Part shown: positions 20,333 to 29,947 of the stretch, piece by piece
How the letters are laid out: the number at the start of each line of letters is the position of its first letter
Position numbering within the stretch: position 1 is the stretch's first letter
From: Candidatus Planktophila sp.
GTDB taxonomy: Bacteria > Actinomycetota > Actinomycetes > Nanopelagicales > Nanopelagicaceae
DNA length: 64,000 nt
Reading direction: 5' to 3'
NCBI GenBank assembly: GCA_017858325.1
Contig: JAFMBT010000005.1
Span: 24,126 to 88,125, forward strand
Program-made: the position numbers and the translations under genes
Notes under the pieces: generated by a model
Seen by the model: the letters and a program-made list of their open reading frames with translations, nothing else
What the model was told of the DNA's origin: nothing
Database searches by the model: none

Positions 20333-22177
20333 CTACTCCACCGTCACAGACTTAGCGAGGTTACGCGGTTGGTCCACATCATTACCTCGGATTACCGCCA
20401 TTTCATATGCAAAGACTTGGAGTGGAACTATGGCCAAAATTGGCTGAAGGAGCGCGGGGGCTGCCGGGATTCGAATAACATGTTCCGCGCCAACAACCAC
20501 ATCTCCCTCTTGTGCAATCACAATTACTCGTGCGCCGCGCGCCTTCACTTCTTGAATATTACTCAACATTTTTTCATCCAGTGCGTTTTCATGACCAGAT
20601 GGCAAGATCGCAATCACCGGTGTCTGCTTACTCGAATCAATCAGAGCAATAGGGCCGTGCTTGAGTTCGCCCCCTGCAAAACCTTCTGCATGAATGTAAG
20701 CGAGCTCTTTTAACTTCAGCGCACCTTCAAGAGCAACGGGATATCCCACATTCCGCCCTAAGAAAAGAACGGTATCTGATGTAGCAAACTTTCGAGTTAG
20801 TTCGCGAAGTGGCTCAACTGTCTCAAGGATCTGCTCGATCTGACCTGGAAGTTCGAGCATCTGGTGATAAATAGTTTTTATCTGCGTATCACTAAGTTCA
20901 CCACGAACTTGTGCCAGCTTTAACCCAAGGAGATAGACCGCAACAATCTGGGTAAGCAAAGCCTTAGTTGATGCAACTGCGATTTCTGGACCGGCATGTG
21001 TGTAGATCACCGCATCTGATTCTCGCGGAATTGTTGAACTATTTGTATTACAGATTGCAAGTACTCGTGCACCGGCAGCCTTGGCATGACGCACCGCCAT
21101 CAAGGTATCCATGGTTTCACCTGACTGCGAGATAGCAACGACAAGGGTGGAGCTATCAACAATCGGATCGCGGTATCGGTATTCACTAGCAATCTCTACC
21201 TCTACGCTGATCTTTGCCCACTTTTCAATCGCATATTTTGCAACCATCCCCGCGTGATAGGCGGTACCGCAGGCAATGACAACAATTTTTTTAAGCGCTG
21301 CGATTTCAGTATCACTCATATGTAGCTCATCTATCAAGATCTGATCGTTATCGCTTAAGCGCCCAATTAAGGTGTCAGCGACAGCTTTAGGTTGCTCAAA
21401 GATCTCTTTCAGCATGAAGTGAGTGAAACCACCCTTCTGCGCAGCCGATGCATCCCAAGTAATCTCATATTCACGAGGTGTGACTGACTTCCCATCGAGA
21501 TTAATAATTTCGATAGTCTCTGGGGTAATTGTGACGATCTCATCTTGGCCTAATTCAATGGCGCGCTTGGTGTAATCGATAAAGGCGGCAACATCAGATG
21601 CTAAGAAATTTTCGCCATCGCCAATACCTGCAACAAGTGGAGAATTTCTACGAACACCCACGATACGCTCAGGGTCATCGGCATGAATGGCCAGCAAGGT
21701 AAATGATCCACGAAGAAGTTTTACTGCAGCGCGCATCGCTTGCGTGAGATCTCCCCCGTGTTCTTTACGGAGCTCTGATAAGAGATGGGCTACTGATTCA
21801 GTATCTGTATCTGATGAAAATGTATGTCCACGGGATTCAAGTGCTGCCTTGAGCTCTGAGTAGTTTTCAATAATTCCGTTATGAATCACTGCCAACTTTC
21901 CCTCGTTATCAACATGAGGGTGGGCATTGCGATCAGTTGGTCCACCGTGAGTAGCCCAACGAGTGTGGCTAATTCCTGAGTGCACGGTTGGGATATTCGG
22001 TGAAAGAGCGCTTTCTAGGTTTGCTAATTTACCAGCACGCTTTTCAATAAAGAGTGATGTGGGTGTGCCAAGTGCAATTCCAGCAGAGTCATAGCCACGG
22101 TATTCAAGTCTGCGAAGTCCTTCAATAAGCGGATCAACTGCAGATCGTGCGCCTGTGTATCCCACAATGCCGCACAT
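20333..22177 (-). CDS. glmS: Glutamine-fructose-6-phosphate aminotransferase
   Basis: 614 residues; first step of UDP-GlcNAc synthesis. The N-terminal nucleophile Cys is directly after Met (MCGIVGYTGAR); SHTRWATHGGPTDRNAHPH and NGIIENY complete the glutaminase domain. Two SIS isomerase domains follow (ACGTAYHAGMVAKY; SQSGETMDTLMAVRHA) and the C-terminus ends NLAKSVTVE. No glmS ribozyme is evident in the 28-bp gap to glmM. Follows glmM, giving glmM-glmS in one transcript. Confidence 0.98.
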   Translation of the reverse strand: MCGIVGYTGARSAVDPLIEGLRRLEYRGYDSAGIALGTPTSLFIEKRAGKLANLESALSPNIPTVHSGISHTRWATHGGPTDRNAHPHVDNEGKLAVIHNGIIENYSELKAALESRGHTFSSDTDTESVAHLLSELRKEHGGDLTQAMRAAVKLLRGSFTLLAIHADDPERIVGVRRNSPLVAGIGDGENFLASDVAAFIDYTKRAIELGQDEIVTITPETIEIINLDGKSVTPREYEITWDASAAQKGGFTHFMLKEIFEQPKAVADTLIGRLSDNDQILIDELHMSDTEIAALKKIVVIACGTAYHAGMVAKYAIEKWAKISVEVEIASEYRYRDPIVDSSTLVVAISQSGETMDTLMAVRHAKAAGARVLAICNTNSSTIPRESDAVIYTHAGPEIAVASTKALLTQIVAVYLLGLKLAQVRGELSDTQIKTIYHQMLELPGQIEQILETVEPLRELTRKFATSDTVLFLGRNVGYPVALEGALKLKELAYIHAEGFAGGELKHGPIALIDSSKQTPVIAILPSGHENALDEKMLSNIQEVKARGARVIVIAQEGDVVVGAEHVIRIPAAPALLQPILAIVPLQVFAYEMAVIRGNDVDQPRNLAKSVTVE

Positions 22178-22205
22178 CTATGACTCTCCTTCTTGTCAAT
22201 CCAAA

Positions 22206-23552
22206 TTACAGAGAAAGTTCTTTTCTTACGACATCTGCCAGAGTTGTCGCAACCTCTGAGGCAAGGTTATCACTCGAGGCTTCTACCATCACTCTTACTA
22301 GGTTTTCAGTACCTGAGGCGCGAAGTAGCACTCGCCCTGATGATCCCAAAGTTGTCTCTGCCACCTTTACCGCATCTGCAATTGCTGAATTACTTACCAA
22401 CTTATCTTTTGCAACTCCTTTCACATTAATCAGGATCTGTGGAATACGAGTCATCACGGATGCGAGCTCTGCCAAAGATTTCTTGCTACGAGCAACTTCT
22501 TGCGCTAACGCAAGTGCTGTAAGAAGTCCATCACCGGTATTTGCAAACTTTCGCATAATCACATGACCAGATTGTTCTCCACCTAAAACATAATCTTTTT
22601 CAAGCATCAGCTCTAGCACGTAGCGATCACCGACCGGAGTTTTCTCAACTGTGATGCCAGCCTTCTCCATCGCTTGCAAGAAGCCAAGATTACTCATCAC
22701 CGTTCCAACAATCGTGTTCGCTTTAAGTTCACCTTGCGCCTTCATACCGATTGCAAGAATTGCCATGATCATATCGCCATCAACTTCGTTACCTTGGGCA
22801 TCGACTGCAAGGCAGCGATCAGCATCACCATCATGGGCAATGCCAAAATCTGCACCTTCTTTTACAACCGCCGCTTTGAGGTTTGCCAGGTAGGTAGATC
22901 CACAATCATCATTAATATTCCAACCATCTGGGGTATGAGAAATTGCGATGACGCTAGCACCGGTGCGAGCAAGGAGATCAGGTGCAACAAAGGATGCTGC
23001 GCCATTTGCGCAATCAACGACGATCTTTAGCCCATCAAGTCGAGTCGTCAGAGATGTCAGAAGGTGCTCGATATATTTATCTTTCGCACCAGCATCATTG
23101 ATTGCTCGCCCTACATCTCGGCCAGTTGGACGTTCCCATGGCTCACCGATTCGTGCTTCTACGAGGGCTTCGATTGAATCATCGAGTTTTCCGCCACCGC
23201 GTGCAAATAACTTAATTCCGTTATCTGGCATCGCGTTATGCGAGGCCGAAATCATCACACCAAGATCAGCGCCAGTATTTGCTACAAGGTATGAAATTGC
23301 AGGTGTTGGTAGTACACCTACACGATACACATCGACGCCAGCACTTGTGAGTCCAGCAACGACAGCCGCTTCTAAGAATTCACCCGATGCGCGAGAATCT
23401 TGACCCACTATTGCGCTTGGGCGTTGCGATTTATCGTCAAAGCTTTCAGTAAGAATATGTGCAGCAGCGACAGCAACATCGAGTGCGAGTTCGGCGGTAA
23501 GAACCTGGCCATTAGCTAAGCCGCGGATTCCATCTGTACCAAATAGGGACAT
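22206..23552 (-). CDS. glmM: Phosphoglucosamine mutase
   Basis: 448 residues; converts GlcN-6-P to GlcN-1-P. It starts MSLFGTDGIRG; the phosphoserine loop is VMISASHNAMPDNGIKLF, the metal loop is DGDADRCLAVD, and the sugar-binding loop is GEQSGHVI. ATG 23552 is preferred over a GTG two codons upstream because the protein family begins MSxLFGTDG. Immediately downstream of rpsI (21-bp gap), the common actinobacterial order. Confidence 0.97.
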   Translation of the reverse strand: MSLFGTDGIRGLANGQVLTAELALDVAVAAAHILTESFDDKSQRPSAIVGQDSRASGEFLEAAVVAGLTSAGVDVYRVGVLPTPAISYLVANTGADLGVMISASHNAMPDNGIKLFARGGGKLDDSIEALVEARIGEPWERPTGRDVGRAINDAGAKDKYIEHLLTSLTTRLDGLKIVVDCANGAASFVAPDLLARTGASVIAISHTPDGWNINDDCGSTYLANLKAAVVKEGADFGIAHDGDADRCLAVDAQGNEVDGDMIMAILAIGMKAQGELKANTIVGTVMSNLGFLQAMEKAGITVEKTPVGDRYVLELMLEKDYVLGGEQSGHVIMRKFANTGDGLLTALALAQEVARSKKSLAELASVMTRIPQILINVKGVAKDKLVSNSAIADAVKVAETTLGSSGRVLLRASGTENLVRVMVEASSDNLASEVATTLADVVRKELSL

Positions 23553-23573
23553 GAGCACCGCTCTTTAAATGAA

Positions 23574-24062
23574 TTAACGCTTTGAGTATTGTGAACGCTT
23601 ACGAGCCTTCTTAAGGCCGTACTTCTTACGCTCGATTACACGTGCATCACGCTTGAGGAATCCAGCTTTTTTAAGTGCAGGGCGATGTGCTTCTACATCA
23701 ATCTCATTCAGTGAGCGTGCAACACCAAGACGAAGTGCTCCAGCTTGACCGGAAACTCCACCACCGTTGATACGAGCAAAAATATCGTACTGACCTTCAG
23801 CGCCAACTGTGCGAAGTGGCTCAGAGACAAGCTGTTGGTGAACTTTATTTGGGAAATACGCTTCGAGTGTCTTGCCGTTGATTACCCAGCGACCTGTTCC
23901 TGGAACAAGGCGAACACGAGCAACAGCTTCTTTACGACGACCGGTGCCACCACCAGGTGCCTTGATTGCTGGACGGTTTGTCGCAGCAGCAGGAGTTGCA
24001 GATGAATATGAAGTAGGAATCTCGTTCTCGTCGAGATCTGCGAAGGTTGTGTTATCTGACAT
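23574..24062 (-). CDS. rpsI: Small subunit ribosomal protein S9
   Basis: 162 residues. The S9 core begins near residue 40 at [16 protein letters not shown] and ends with the conserved basic tail [12 protein letters not shown] that reaches toward P-site tRNA. The first 38 residues form an Ala/Thr/Ser-rich acidic-start extension, common in actinobacterial S9 but absent from E. coli. Second gene after rplM. Confidence 0.97.
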   Translation of the reverse strand: MSDNTTFADLDENEIPTSYSSATPAAATNRPAIKAPGGGTGRRKEAVARVRLVPGTGRWVINGKTLEAYFPNKVHQQLVSEPLRTVGAEGQYDIFARINGGGVSGQAGALRLGVARSLNEIDVEAHRPALKKAGFLKRDARVIERKKYGLKKARKRSQYSKR

Positions 24063-24076
24063 GTGTATGGGATCCC

Positions 24077-24529
24077 TTACTTAATAATCTGAGAAACTTG
24101 TTCGAAGGTATATGGCTTTGGAGCTTGTGCTGCATGTGGATGTTCTGGACCTGCGTAAACCTTAAGCTTTCCAGCGATATCGCGACCAAGACGGTTCTTA
24201 GGAAGCATTCCCTTGATCGCCTTCTCTACAGCGCGTGTTGGGTGCTTCTCAAGGAGTTCGCCGTAAACAGTTGATGTAAGACCACCCGGGAAACCAGAGT
24301 GCTGATGTGCAAACTTTGAAAGCGCCTTATTTCCTGAAAGCGAAATCTTCTCGGCGTTGATGACGATTACGAAGTCACCCATATCCATGTGCGGTGCAAA
24401 TGTTGCCTTATGCTTTCCGCGAAGAAGAACTGCAGCATGAGTTGCAAGACGACCAAGAACTACATCTTGTGCATCGATGACGTGCCATGCACGAACGACG
24501 TCGCCTGCCTTGGGACTATATGTACGCAT
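24077..24529 (-). CDS. rplM: Large subunit ribosomal protein L13
   Basis: 150 residues. [20 protein letters not shown] at the start and [14 protein letters not shown] (with GDFVIVINA) are diagnostic, and MLPKNRLGR lies in the C-terminal third. First gene of rplM-rpsI-glmM-glmS, with its own promoter 70 bp upstream. Confidence 0.98.
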   Translation of the reverse strand: MRTYSPKAGDVVRAWHVIDAQDVVLGRLATHAAVLLRGKHKATFAPHMDMGDFVIVINAEKISLSGNKALSKFAHQHSGFPGGLTSTVYGELLEKHPTRAVEKAIKGMLPKNRLGRDIAGKLKVYAGPEHPHAAQAPKPYTFEQVSQIIK

Positions 24530-24599
24530 GCTCTATTACCTTCTTCTTTTCGTAGTGCTTCAAGGATTGACCTTCGGCGCCCACTGGCGCAGAGGTAGA

Positions 24600-24628
24600 A
24601 CTTTACCTTCCGCGGCGTGAGGGGTCAA
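24600..24628 (-). promoter_or_regulatory. rplM promoter
   Basis: Minus-strand TTGACC (24628-24623), 17-bp spacer, TAAAGT (24605-24600). Leader of about 65 nt to rplM. Good fit to a primary-sigma promoter. Confidence 0.65.
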
Positions 24629-24646
24629 AATGGTGAAAAACCCCGC

Positions 24647-25513
24647 TCAGACCTCACCCTCGGCGGCAGCGGATTGGCCACGTTTTCCAATCGTCATCCG
24701 AGCCCGATCAAGTAACTCATTATCCGAGGGGTATTCAACGCGAGTAAGGCTAAGTCCCCGAGCTGGAAAAACTAATGAATCACTGACTCGCTCTTTATTG
24801 GCGAGTAATTCTTGAATCCACGAAGGATCTTTACGTCCATCTGCCACGCAGATCACGGCGCCAACTAAATTGCGGACCATCGAATAACAGAAAGCATCTG
24901 CAACTACTTCGGCAGTCAGTAGCCCTTGTGAGTCACGGCGCCATTGATACTTTTCAAGGGTACGAATCGTTGTTCCGCCCTCTTTGAATTTACAGAATGC
25001 AGCAAAATCGTGGTGACCCAGCACAAGGGCGCTTGCTTTATTTATGAGATCAACATCTAAGGGGCGATACCAAGGGGCCACGTCATAGCGCGAAAGAGGT
25101 GCGATCACTTCGTTGTTATCAACAATTTTGTAGGTATAGATCCGGCGTAAAGCTGAAAAACGAGCATGAAATCCCTCTGGTGCATCGCTAATTTCCATAA
25201 TGCGTACATCTTCATCAAGGATTCGATTGAGCTTATATCGAAGGTCGCGATAGGTAAGTCCGTCAGCAAAGACGGTCTCTGGGAGATCCACATGAATTAC
25301 TTGCCCTGTGGCATGTACTCCTGCATCTGTACGGCCTGCAACAACTGATTCGACGCTGCTACGTGAAATACACGCGACCGCTGCTTCAACTAAATCTTGG
25401 ATTGTTCTCTTATCGGGCTGAGTAGCCCAACCGAAGAAGGCGGTGCCGTCATAGGCGACATCTATTCGTAAACGACGAAACCCACTCTCGGGAAGGAGAG
25501 TGGGTTGCGCCAT
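24647..25513 (-). CDS. truA: tRNA pseudouridine(38-40) synthase TruA
   Basis: 288 residues. The catalytic Asp is in VAGRTDAGVHATGQV; DVAYDGTAFFGWATQP and FAAFCKFKEGGTTIR are family marks. It lies 27 bp after rplQ. Codons 3-12 coincide with a strong RNA hairpin (25479-25506). No alternative in-frame start occurs before the conserved RIDVAYDG, so the hairpin is inside the coding region. The C-terminal extension past GLSLTRVEYP is short and polar. Confidence 0.96.
   Translation of the reverse strand: MAQPTLLPESGFRRLRIDVAYDGTAFFGWATQPDKRTIQDLVEAAVACISRSSVESVVAGRTDAGVHATGQVIHVDLPETVFADGLTYRDLRYKLNRILDEDVRIMEISDAPEGFHARFSALRRIYTYKIVDNNEVIAPLSRYDVAPWYRPLDVDLINKASALVLGHHDFAAFCKFKEGGTTIRTLEKYQWRRDSQGLLTAEVVADAFCYSMVRNLVGAVICVADGRKDPSWIQELLANKERVSDSLVFPARGLSLTRVEYPSDNELLDRARMTIGKRGQSAAAEGEV
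25479..25506. terminator. Terminator-like hairpin at the truA start
   Basis: Perfect 11-bp stem (AACCCACTCTC, 25479-25489 region, with 25496-25506) and 6-nt loop, beginning 7 nt inside truA. No U-run follows, so it may act on translation initiation or partially end rplQ transcripts rather than be a full terminator. Confidence 0.6.
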
Positions 25514-25540
25514 AAGAATTTACGCAAGTGTGCGTATGGA

Positions 25541-25900
25541 TTACTTCTCTGTTACAAGTTCGATCACAGCCATAGGAGCGTTATCGCCCTTACGTGGACC
25601 GACTTTGGTGATACGTGTGTATCCACCTTCACGTGTTGCAAATGTTGGTGCAATTGTTGTGAAGAGTGTGTGCACAACGCTCTTGTTAGCGATACGTGCC
25701 ATTACTTCACGACGAGCTTGGAGATCACCCTTCTTTGCGAAGGTAATCAACTTCTCTGCAAGTGGACGAAGACGCTTCGCCTTTGCTTCAGTAGTTGTGA
25801 TCTTGCCATGTTCGAAGAGCTGCTCTGCAAGTGTACGAAGGATGAGACGCTCGTGTGATGGGCCTGAACCCAAACGAGGACCCTTAGTTGGCTTTGGCAT
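25541..25900 (-). CDS. rplQ: Large subunit ribosomal protein L17
   Basis: 119 residues, close to the bacterial norm. [20 protein letters not shown] and [21 protein letters not shown] are diagnostic. It follows rpoA by 14 bp, as in most bacteria, and closes the alpha-operon segment. It sits at the exit-tunnel region of the 50S subunit. Confidence 0.97.
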   Translation of the reverse strand: MPKPTKGPRLGSGPSHERLILRTLAEQLFEHGKITTTEAKAKRLRPLAEKLITFAKKGDLQARREVMARIANKSVVHTLFTTIAPTFATREGGYTRITKVGPRKGDNAPMAVIELVTEK

Positions 25901-25914
25901 ATCTGTACTCCTTC

Positions 25915-26925
25915 TTAATTTTCATCTGCATCAGAAAAATCTTCATCTGATGCGTGGTAGTTCTGATGTTGTGTTGGATCAAATCCCACTGGACTATCCT
26001 TGAGAGACATTCCCATTGAGACAAGCTTTGCCTTAACCTCATCGATGGACTTTGAACCAAAATTGCGGATGTCGAGAAGATCAGCCTCTGAACGGTTAAC
26101 CAACTCTCCAACTGTGTGAATACCTTCGCGCTTCAAGCAGTTATAAGAACGAACTGTGAGATCAAGATCTTCGATTGGAAGAGCAAGATCTGCGGCAAGG
26201 GCTGCATCCATAATAGATGGTCCCATCTCAATACCTTCAGCATCAAGATTAAGTTCACGGGCAAGACCGAAGAGCTCAACGAGTGTGCGACCCGCGGACG
26301 CGACTGCATCACGTGGCTTCATTGAAGGCTTTGTCTCTACGTCAACAACGAGACGATCGAAGTCTGTGCGCTGCTCAACGCGCGTTGCTTCAACTTTGTA
26401 TGTCACCTTAAGTACTGGTGAATAGATTGAGTCAACTGGGATGCGTCCAATTTCAGCTCCAGCTTGCTTATTCTGAACAGCGGTGACATAGCCACGGCCG
26501 CGCTCGACAGTAAGTTCGATCTCAAGGCTTGCCTTGTCATTCAAGGTCGCAATGTGAAGTGTTGGGTTATGTACCTCAACGCCTGCAGGAACTGCAATGT
26601 CAGCACCTGTTACAGCGCCAGCACCTGACTTACGAATATAGACAACGCTTGGATCATCATTATCACTTGAGAGCACCAAGTTCTTGATATTCAAGACGAT
26701 ATCTGTGAGATCTTCTTTGACGCCTTCAAGAGTGGTGAACTCGTGGAGGGCACCGGCTACGCGAATGCTCGTCACTGCTGCACCTGGAATAGATGAGAGC
26801 AATGTACGGCGCATGGAGTTACCGAGTGTGTATCCAAAACCTGGCTCAAGCGGTTCAATGATGAAACGTGAGCGGTTCTCTGAGATTACTTCTTCACTGA
26901 GGGTGGGACGTTGTGCAATTAGCAC
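25915..26925 (-). CDS. rpoA: RNA polymerase alpha subunit
   Basis: 336 residues. The N-terminal dimerisation/assembly domain contains [25 protein letters not shown]; the C-terminal domain begins near residue 255 ([21 protein letters not shown], the UP-element and activator surface, split by a short loop) with [14 protein letters not shown]. The acidic tail is Asp/Glu-rich. Positioned between rpsD and rplQ as usual. Confidence 0.98.
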   Translation of the reverse strand: MLIAQRPTLSEEVISENRSRFIIEPLEPGFGYTLGNSMRRTLLSSIPGAAVTSIRVAGALHEFTTLEGVKEDLTDIVLNIKNLVLSSDNDDPSVVYIRKSGAGAVTGADIAVPAGVEVHNPTLHIATLNDKASLEIELTVERGRGYVTAVQNKQAGAEIGRIPVDSIYSPVLKVTYKVEATRVEQRTDFDRLVVDVETKPSMKPRDAVASAGRTLVELFGLARELNLDAEGIEMGPSIMDAALAADLALPIEDLDLTVRSYNCLKREGIHTVGELVNRSEADLLDIRNFGSKSIDEVKAKLVSMGMSLKDSPVGFDPTQHQNYHASDEDFSDADEN

Positions 26926-26989
26926 TGCTGCTCCTCTTTCTTCTCGCGGAAATCCACTATTTGATTTCCTAGATTGGGGTCTTTAAAAA

Positions 26990-27616
26990 TTACTTGCTGT
27001 AAAGCTCAACAATGAGCTGTTCTTGAACCTGAGTATCGATCACTGCACGAGCTGGAAGACCGTGGATGATGATTCTCATCTTCGATCCAACAACCTCCAT
27101 CCATGCTGGAACTGACTTTTCGCCGAGTTCAGCACTTGCAACGATGAAAGGTGTGAGATCAAGTGACTTTGGAAGAACATCAATGATGTCCATCGCAGAG
27201 ACACGGAATGAAGGAATATTTACCTTCTTACCGTTGACCAGGAAGTGACCGTGGCGAACCAACTGGCGCGCCATGTCACGGCTCTTTGCAAAACCTGCAC
27301 GGAATACGACGTTATCAAGACGAGTCTCAAGAAGGATAAGGAGGTTCTCACCAGTCTTACCCTGCTTGCGGTTAGCCTCTTCGTAGTAACCACGGAACTG
27401 CTTTTCAAGAACACCGTAGATACGTGCGCACTTCTGCTTCTCGCGCATCTGCAATAGATACTCAGATTCCTTTGAACGTCCACGACCATGCTGTCCTGGT
27501 GGATATGGACGTGATTCGATCGGACACTTTGGTCCATCGCACTTTGAGCCCTTAAGGAAGAGCTTTACTTTTTCGCGACGGCAACGCTTGCAGTCTGCTC
27601 CGGTATAACGAGCCAT
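26990..27616 (-). CDS. rpsD: Small subunit ribosomal protein S4 (zinc-binding form)
   Basis: 208 residues. The N-terminal Cys9/Cys12 and Cys26/Cys31 pattern marks the zinc-containing S4 type. ARQLVRHGHFLVNGKKVNIPS is the S4 RNA-binding domain (split at HFL). A primary 16S binder and, in other bacteria, an operon autoregulator. Between rpsK and rpoA. Confidence 0.97.
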   Translation of the reverse strand: MARYTGADCKRCRREKVKLFLKGSKCDGPKCPIESRPYPPGQHGRGRSKESEYLLQMREKQKCARIYGVLEKQFRGYYEEANRKQGKTGENLLILLETRLDNVVFRAGFAKSRDMARQLVRHGHFLVNGKKVNIPSFRVSAMDIIDVLPKSLDLTPFIVASAELGEKSVPAWMEVVGSKMRIIIHGLPARAVIDTQVQEQLIVELYSK

Positions 27617-27632
27617 TTATTCTCTTCCTTCC

Positions 27633-28052
27633 TTAAACTCGACGTGGTTTCGGTGGGCGGCAGCCGTTGTGTGGAGCTGGAGTGACATCAGAGATGGCTC
27701 CAACTTCAAGGCCTGCTGCTTGCAATGAACGGATTGCAGTTTCGCGTCCGGAACCTGGTCCCTTTACGAAAACATCTACCTTCTTGAGGCCATGCTCCTG
27801 CGCGCGACGAGCTGCTACTTCTGCTGCAAGCTGTGCCGCGAATGGAGTTGACTTACGTGAGCCCTTGAAACCAACCTGGCCAGAAGATGACCAAGAGATA
27901 ACAGCGCCTGATGGGTCTGTGATTGAGATGATGGTGTTGTTAAAGGTCGACTTAATAAAAGCCTTACCAACAGCAACGTTCTTCTTCTCTTTCTTACGAA
28001 TCTTTACCTTGCCCTTTGTTGCGGCAGCGGTCTTTGACTTAGGAGCGGCCAT
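27633..28052 (-). CDS. rpsK: Small subunit ribosomal protein S11
   Basis: 139 residues. [18 protein letters not shown] and [18 protein letters not shown] are characteristic, ending [15 protein letters not shown]. The first 20 residues are a Lys/Ala extension. ATG 28052 shares one base with the rpsM stop (TAATG). Confidence 0.98.
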   Translation of the reverse strand: MAAPKSKTAAATKGKVKIRKKEKKNVAVGKAFIKSTFNNTIISITDPSGAVISWSSSGQVGFKGSRKSTPFAAQLAAEVAARRAQEHGLKKVDVFVKGPGSGRETAIRSLQAAGLEVGAISDVTPAPHNGCRPPKPRRV

Positions 28053-28429
28053 TACTTAGTCACCTTCTTCTTACCTGCAATTGCTTTACGAGGACCCTTA
28101 CGCGTACGTGCGTTGGTATGTGTGCGCTGACCACGTACAGGAAGTCCCTTACGGTGACGAATACCTTGGTAGCTCTGAATTTCAACTTTACGACGAATGT
28201 CGCTAGCGATTTCGCGGCGTAGATCGCCCTCAATCTTATAGTTGGCTTCGATGTATTCACGAAGCTGTGCGAGTTCTGCTTCTTGCAGATCTTTTACGCG
28301 AGTATCTGGGCTGATGCCAGTTGCTGCGAGTACTTCATGGGAACGAGTAATACCCATTCCGAAGATATAGGTAAGTGCAATCTCAACGCGCTTTTCGCGT
28401 GGTAGATCGACACCGACAAGACGTGCCAT
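28052..28429 (-). CDS. rpsM: Small subunit ribosomal protein S13
   Basis: 125 residues from ATG 28429 ([19 protein letters not shown]). A longer frame from a TTG at 28465 is rejected because S13 starts at MAR. The C-terminal [18 protein letters not shown] contacts P-site tRNA. The GGAGG upstream of the start is about 20 nt away and lies inside a hairpin; only a weak purine stretch (TTGAAAAA) precedes the ATG, which hints at translational control. Confidence 0.97.
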   Translation of the reverse strand: MARLVGVDLPREKRVEIALTYIFGMGITRSHEVLAATGISPDTRVKDLQEAELAQLREYIEANYKIEGDLRREIASDIRRKVEIQSYQGIRHRKGLPVRGQRTHTNARTRKGPRKAIAGKKKVTK

Positions 28430-28558
28430 TTTTTCAACCGATCTGTATCCGGAGGTCCTCCGCAATGTTTCTCAACAGTTGTTGAGTCTCAGCCTGCCGG
28501 TCCGAGAGTCCTAAGTAATTACTTACTTAAGTCACATCACGCGTACTAGTAGTGCTAC
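28430..28558 (-). promoter_or_regulatory. Structured rpmJ-rpsM spacer, possible r-protein leader
   Basis: 129 bp without a gene inside a tightly packed operon. It holds two inverted repeats: CGGAGG-T-CCTCCG (28450-28462), which hides a GGAGG, and CTCAACA-GT-TGTTGAG (28471-28486). By analogy with the S4-controlled leader before rpsM in E. coli it may be an autoregulatory site. Inference only. Confidence 0.4.
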
Positions 28559-28672
28559 TTATCCCTGACGTTGCTTGTGACGAAGGTTTTCGCAAATGAC
28601 CATGACGCGACCCTTGCGACGAATGACTTTGCACTTATCGCAAATCTTCTTCACGCTTGGATTAACTTTCAT
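28559..28672 (-). CDS. rpmJ: Large subunit ribosomal protein L36 (zinc-binding form)
   Basis: 37 residues, read directly from the sequence: [19 protein letters not shown] then [18 protein letters not shown]. Cys11, Cys14, Cys27 and His32 form the zinc site of the C+ type. 16 bp after infA, followed by the structured spacer before rpsM. Too short for most gene callers but unmistakable. Confidence 0.97.
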   Translation of the reverse strand: MKVNPSVKKICDKCKVIRRKGRVMVICENLRHKQRQG

Positions 28673-28688
28673 AGTCGTGCTCCTTCTA

Positions 28689-28910
28689 TTACTTGTAACG
28701 ATAGATAATTCGACCTCGCGTGAGGTCATATGGACTTAGTTCTGCGATCACACGATCACCAGGAAGAATACGAATGTAGTTCTTTCGCATCTTTCCACTA
28801 ATGTGTGCCAAGATCTTGTGTCCATTTGTTAGTTCAACGCGAAACATTGCATTAGGTAGAGCTTCAGCTACAACGCCTTCAATTTCGATGGCGCCATCTT
28901 TGCTAGCCAA
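28689..28910 (-). CDS. infA: Translation initiation factor IF-1
   Basis: 73-residue OB-fold protein. [20 protein letters not shown] and [20 protein letters not shown] are near-universal IF-1 sequence; it ends [11 protein letters not shown]. First gene of the infA-rpmJ-rpsM-rpsK-rpsD-rpoA-rplQ segment, with a 217-bp upstream space from map that carries the promoter. Confidence 0.98.
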   Translation of the reverse strand: MASKDGAIEIEGVVAEALPNAMFRVELTNGHKILAHISGKMRKNYIRILPGDRVIAELSPYDLTRGRIIYRYK

Positions 28911-28998
28911 AAATATACCTTCTTCTCTGTTATCTCATAAAACGAACATGGTTGGTCCAGCCCTAAATCCTGTGGATTTACTTCTTGACCGAAGGGTG

Positions 28999-29046
28999 AT
29001 TCTAAAGGTAGGAGCCTCATAAAGGGAAATCGGCCCCTTTTACTCC
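28999..29046 (-). promoter_or_regulatory. Candidate infA promoter with block shared by rpsL
   Basis: Minus-strand TAGAAT (29004-28999) is a good -10; the -35 is weak (TTTCCC at 29029-29024, 19-bp spacer). Just upstream, plus-strand CGGCCCCTTTTACTCC (29031-29046) recurs almost identically before rpsL. Tentative. Apart from this promoter, nothing else is seen in the map-infA space. Confidence 0.4.
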
Positions 29047-29127
29047 TGATCTCCCCCTAAATCCAGCTTTTCCCCTCTCGACACGAGCTCTGACTCAGGA
29101 TTCAATCTGAGCCATCGCCAGTGGTGC

Positions 29128-29940
29128 TCACGCCAGTAAGTCTGAGACTTCGATTCCGAGGGTAGCTAGCTTTGCTCGGCCTCCATCGATAGCGGTAAGC
29201 ACAAATGGTTTGCCATCTGGCAAGAGAACGAAGGAATTCTCAAAGTGTGCGCCGCGACTCTGATCATTTGAGACAACGGTCCAATCATCGCTGAGAACAT
29301 GTGTCTTTGCACTTCCCCGAGTAATCATCGGCTCAATGGCAAGTGCCATACCGGCGACGAGTTCAGGGCCATTGCCGGGCTTTCCAAAATTTAATACATG
29401 TGGCTCTTGATGCATCTCTGTACCAATTCCATGACCGCCGTATTCGGCCAAGATTCCGTACTTACCTTGTGAATCAATATAACTGCCAATCGCATGGCTG
29501 ATATCGGTAAGACGTCCGCCAAGTTTTGCAGCCGCAAAACCTCGCCACATAGATTCTTCACAGACATCCATCATCTTCTGATCTTCTGGGTCAACGCTTC
29601 CAACACCATATGAGAAAGCGGCATCTCCATGCCAACCTTCAATTATCGCACCACAATCAATAGAGACAACATCTCCATCTTCGATTATGCGATCACCTGG
29701 AATTCCATGAACGATCTCATCATTTACTGAGATACAGATCGTTGCCGGATATCCGTGATAGCCAAGGAAGTTTGATGTACCTCCTCCGCGCTTAATGTTG
29801 GCTGCAGCAATTGCATCGAGTGCATCGGTTCGCATTCCGACCTTAATCGATTGGCGCAGTAGATCTAACGTTTGACCGACAAGGAGACCGGCGCGACGCA
29901 TTATTTTTAACTCTTCGAGAGTTTTAATCTGAATCGCCAT
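29128..29940 (-). CDS. map: Methionine aminopeptidase, type I
   Basis: 270 residues; removes N-terminal Met from nascent proteins. Metal-binding residues are visible in DGDVVSIDCGAIIEGWHGD, GHGIGTEMHQEPHVLNFG and GMALAIEPMIT. GYPATICISVNDEIVHGIPG provides the substrate-site His. Last gene of the secY-adk-map segment, 7 bp after adk. Confidence 0.97.
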   Translation of the reverse strand: MAIQIKTLEELKIMRRAGLLVGQTLDLLRQSIKVGMRTDALDAIAAANIKRGGGTSNFLGYHGYPATICISVNDEIVHGIPGDRIIEDGDVVSIDCGAIIEGWHGDAAFSYGVGSVDPEDQKMMDVCEESMWRGFAAAKLGGRLTDISHAIGSYIDSQGKYGILAEYGGHGIGTEMHQEPHVLNFGKPGNGPELVAGMALAIEPMITRGSAKTHVLSDDWTVVSNDQSRGAHFENSFVLLPDGKPFVLTAIDGGRAKLATLGIEVSDLLA

Positions 29941-29947
29941 AAAAATC

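Noticed and set aside
20333..22205. glmS ribozyme or riboswitch
   Set aside because: Only 28 bp separate glmM and glmS; no room for the ribozyme.
28430..28465. TTG start giving S13 twelve extra residues
   Set aside because: S13 homologues start at MAR; the upstream codons coincide with the hairpin.
29091..29111. Weak inverted repeat CTCAG/CTGAG after map
   Set aside because: 5-bp stem without a U-run; too weak to call a terminator.
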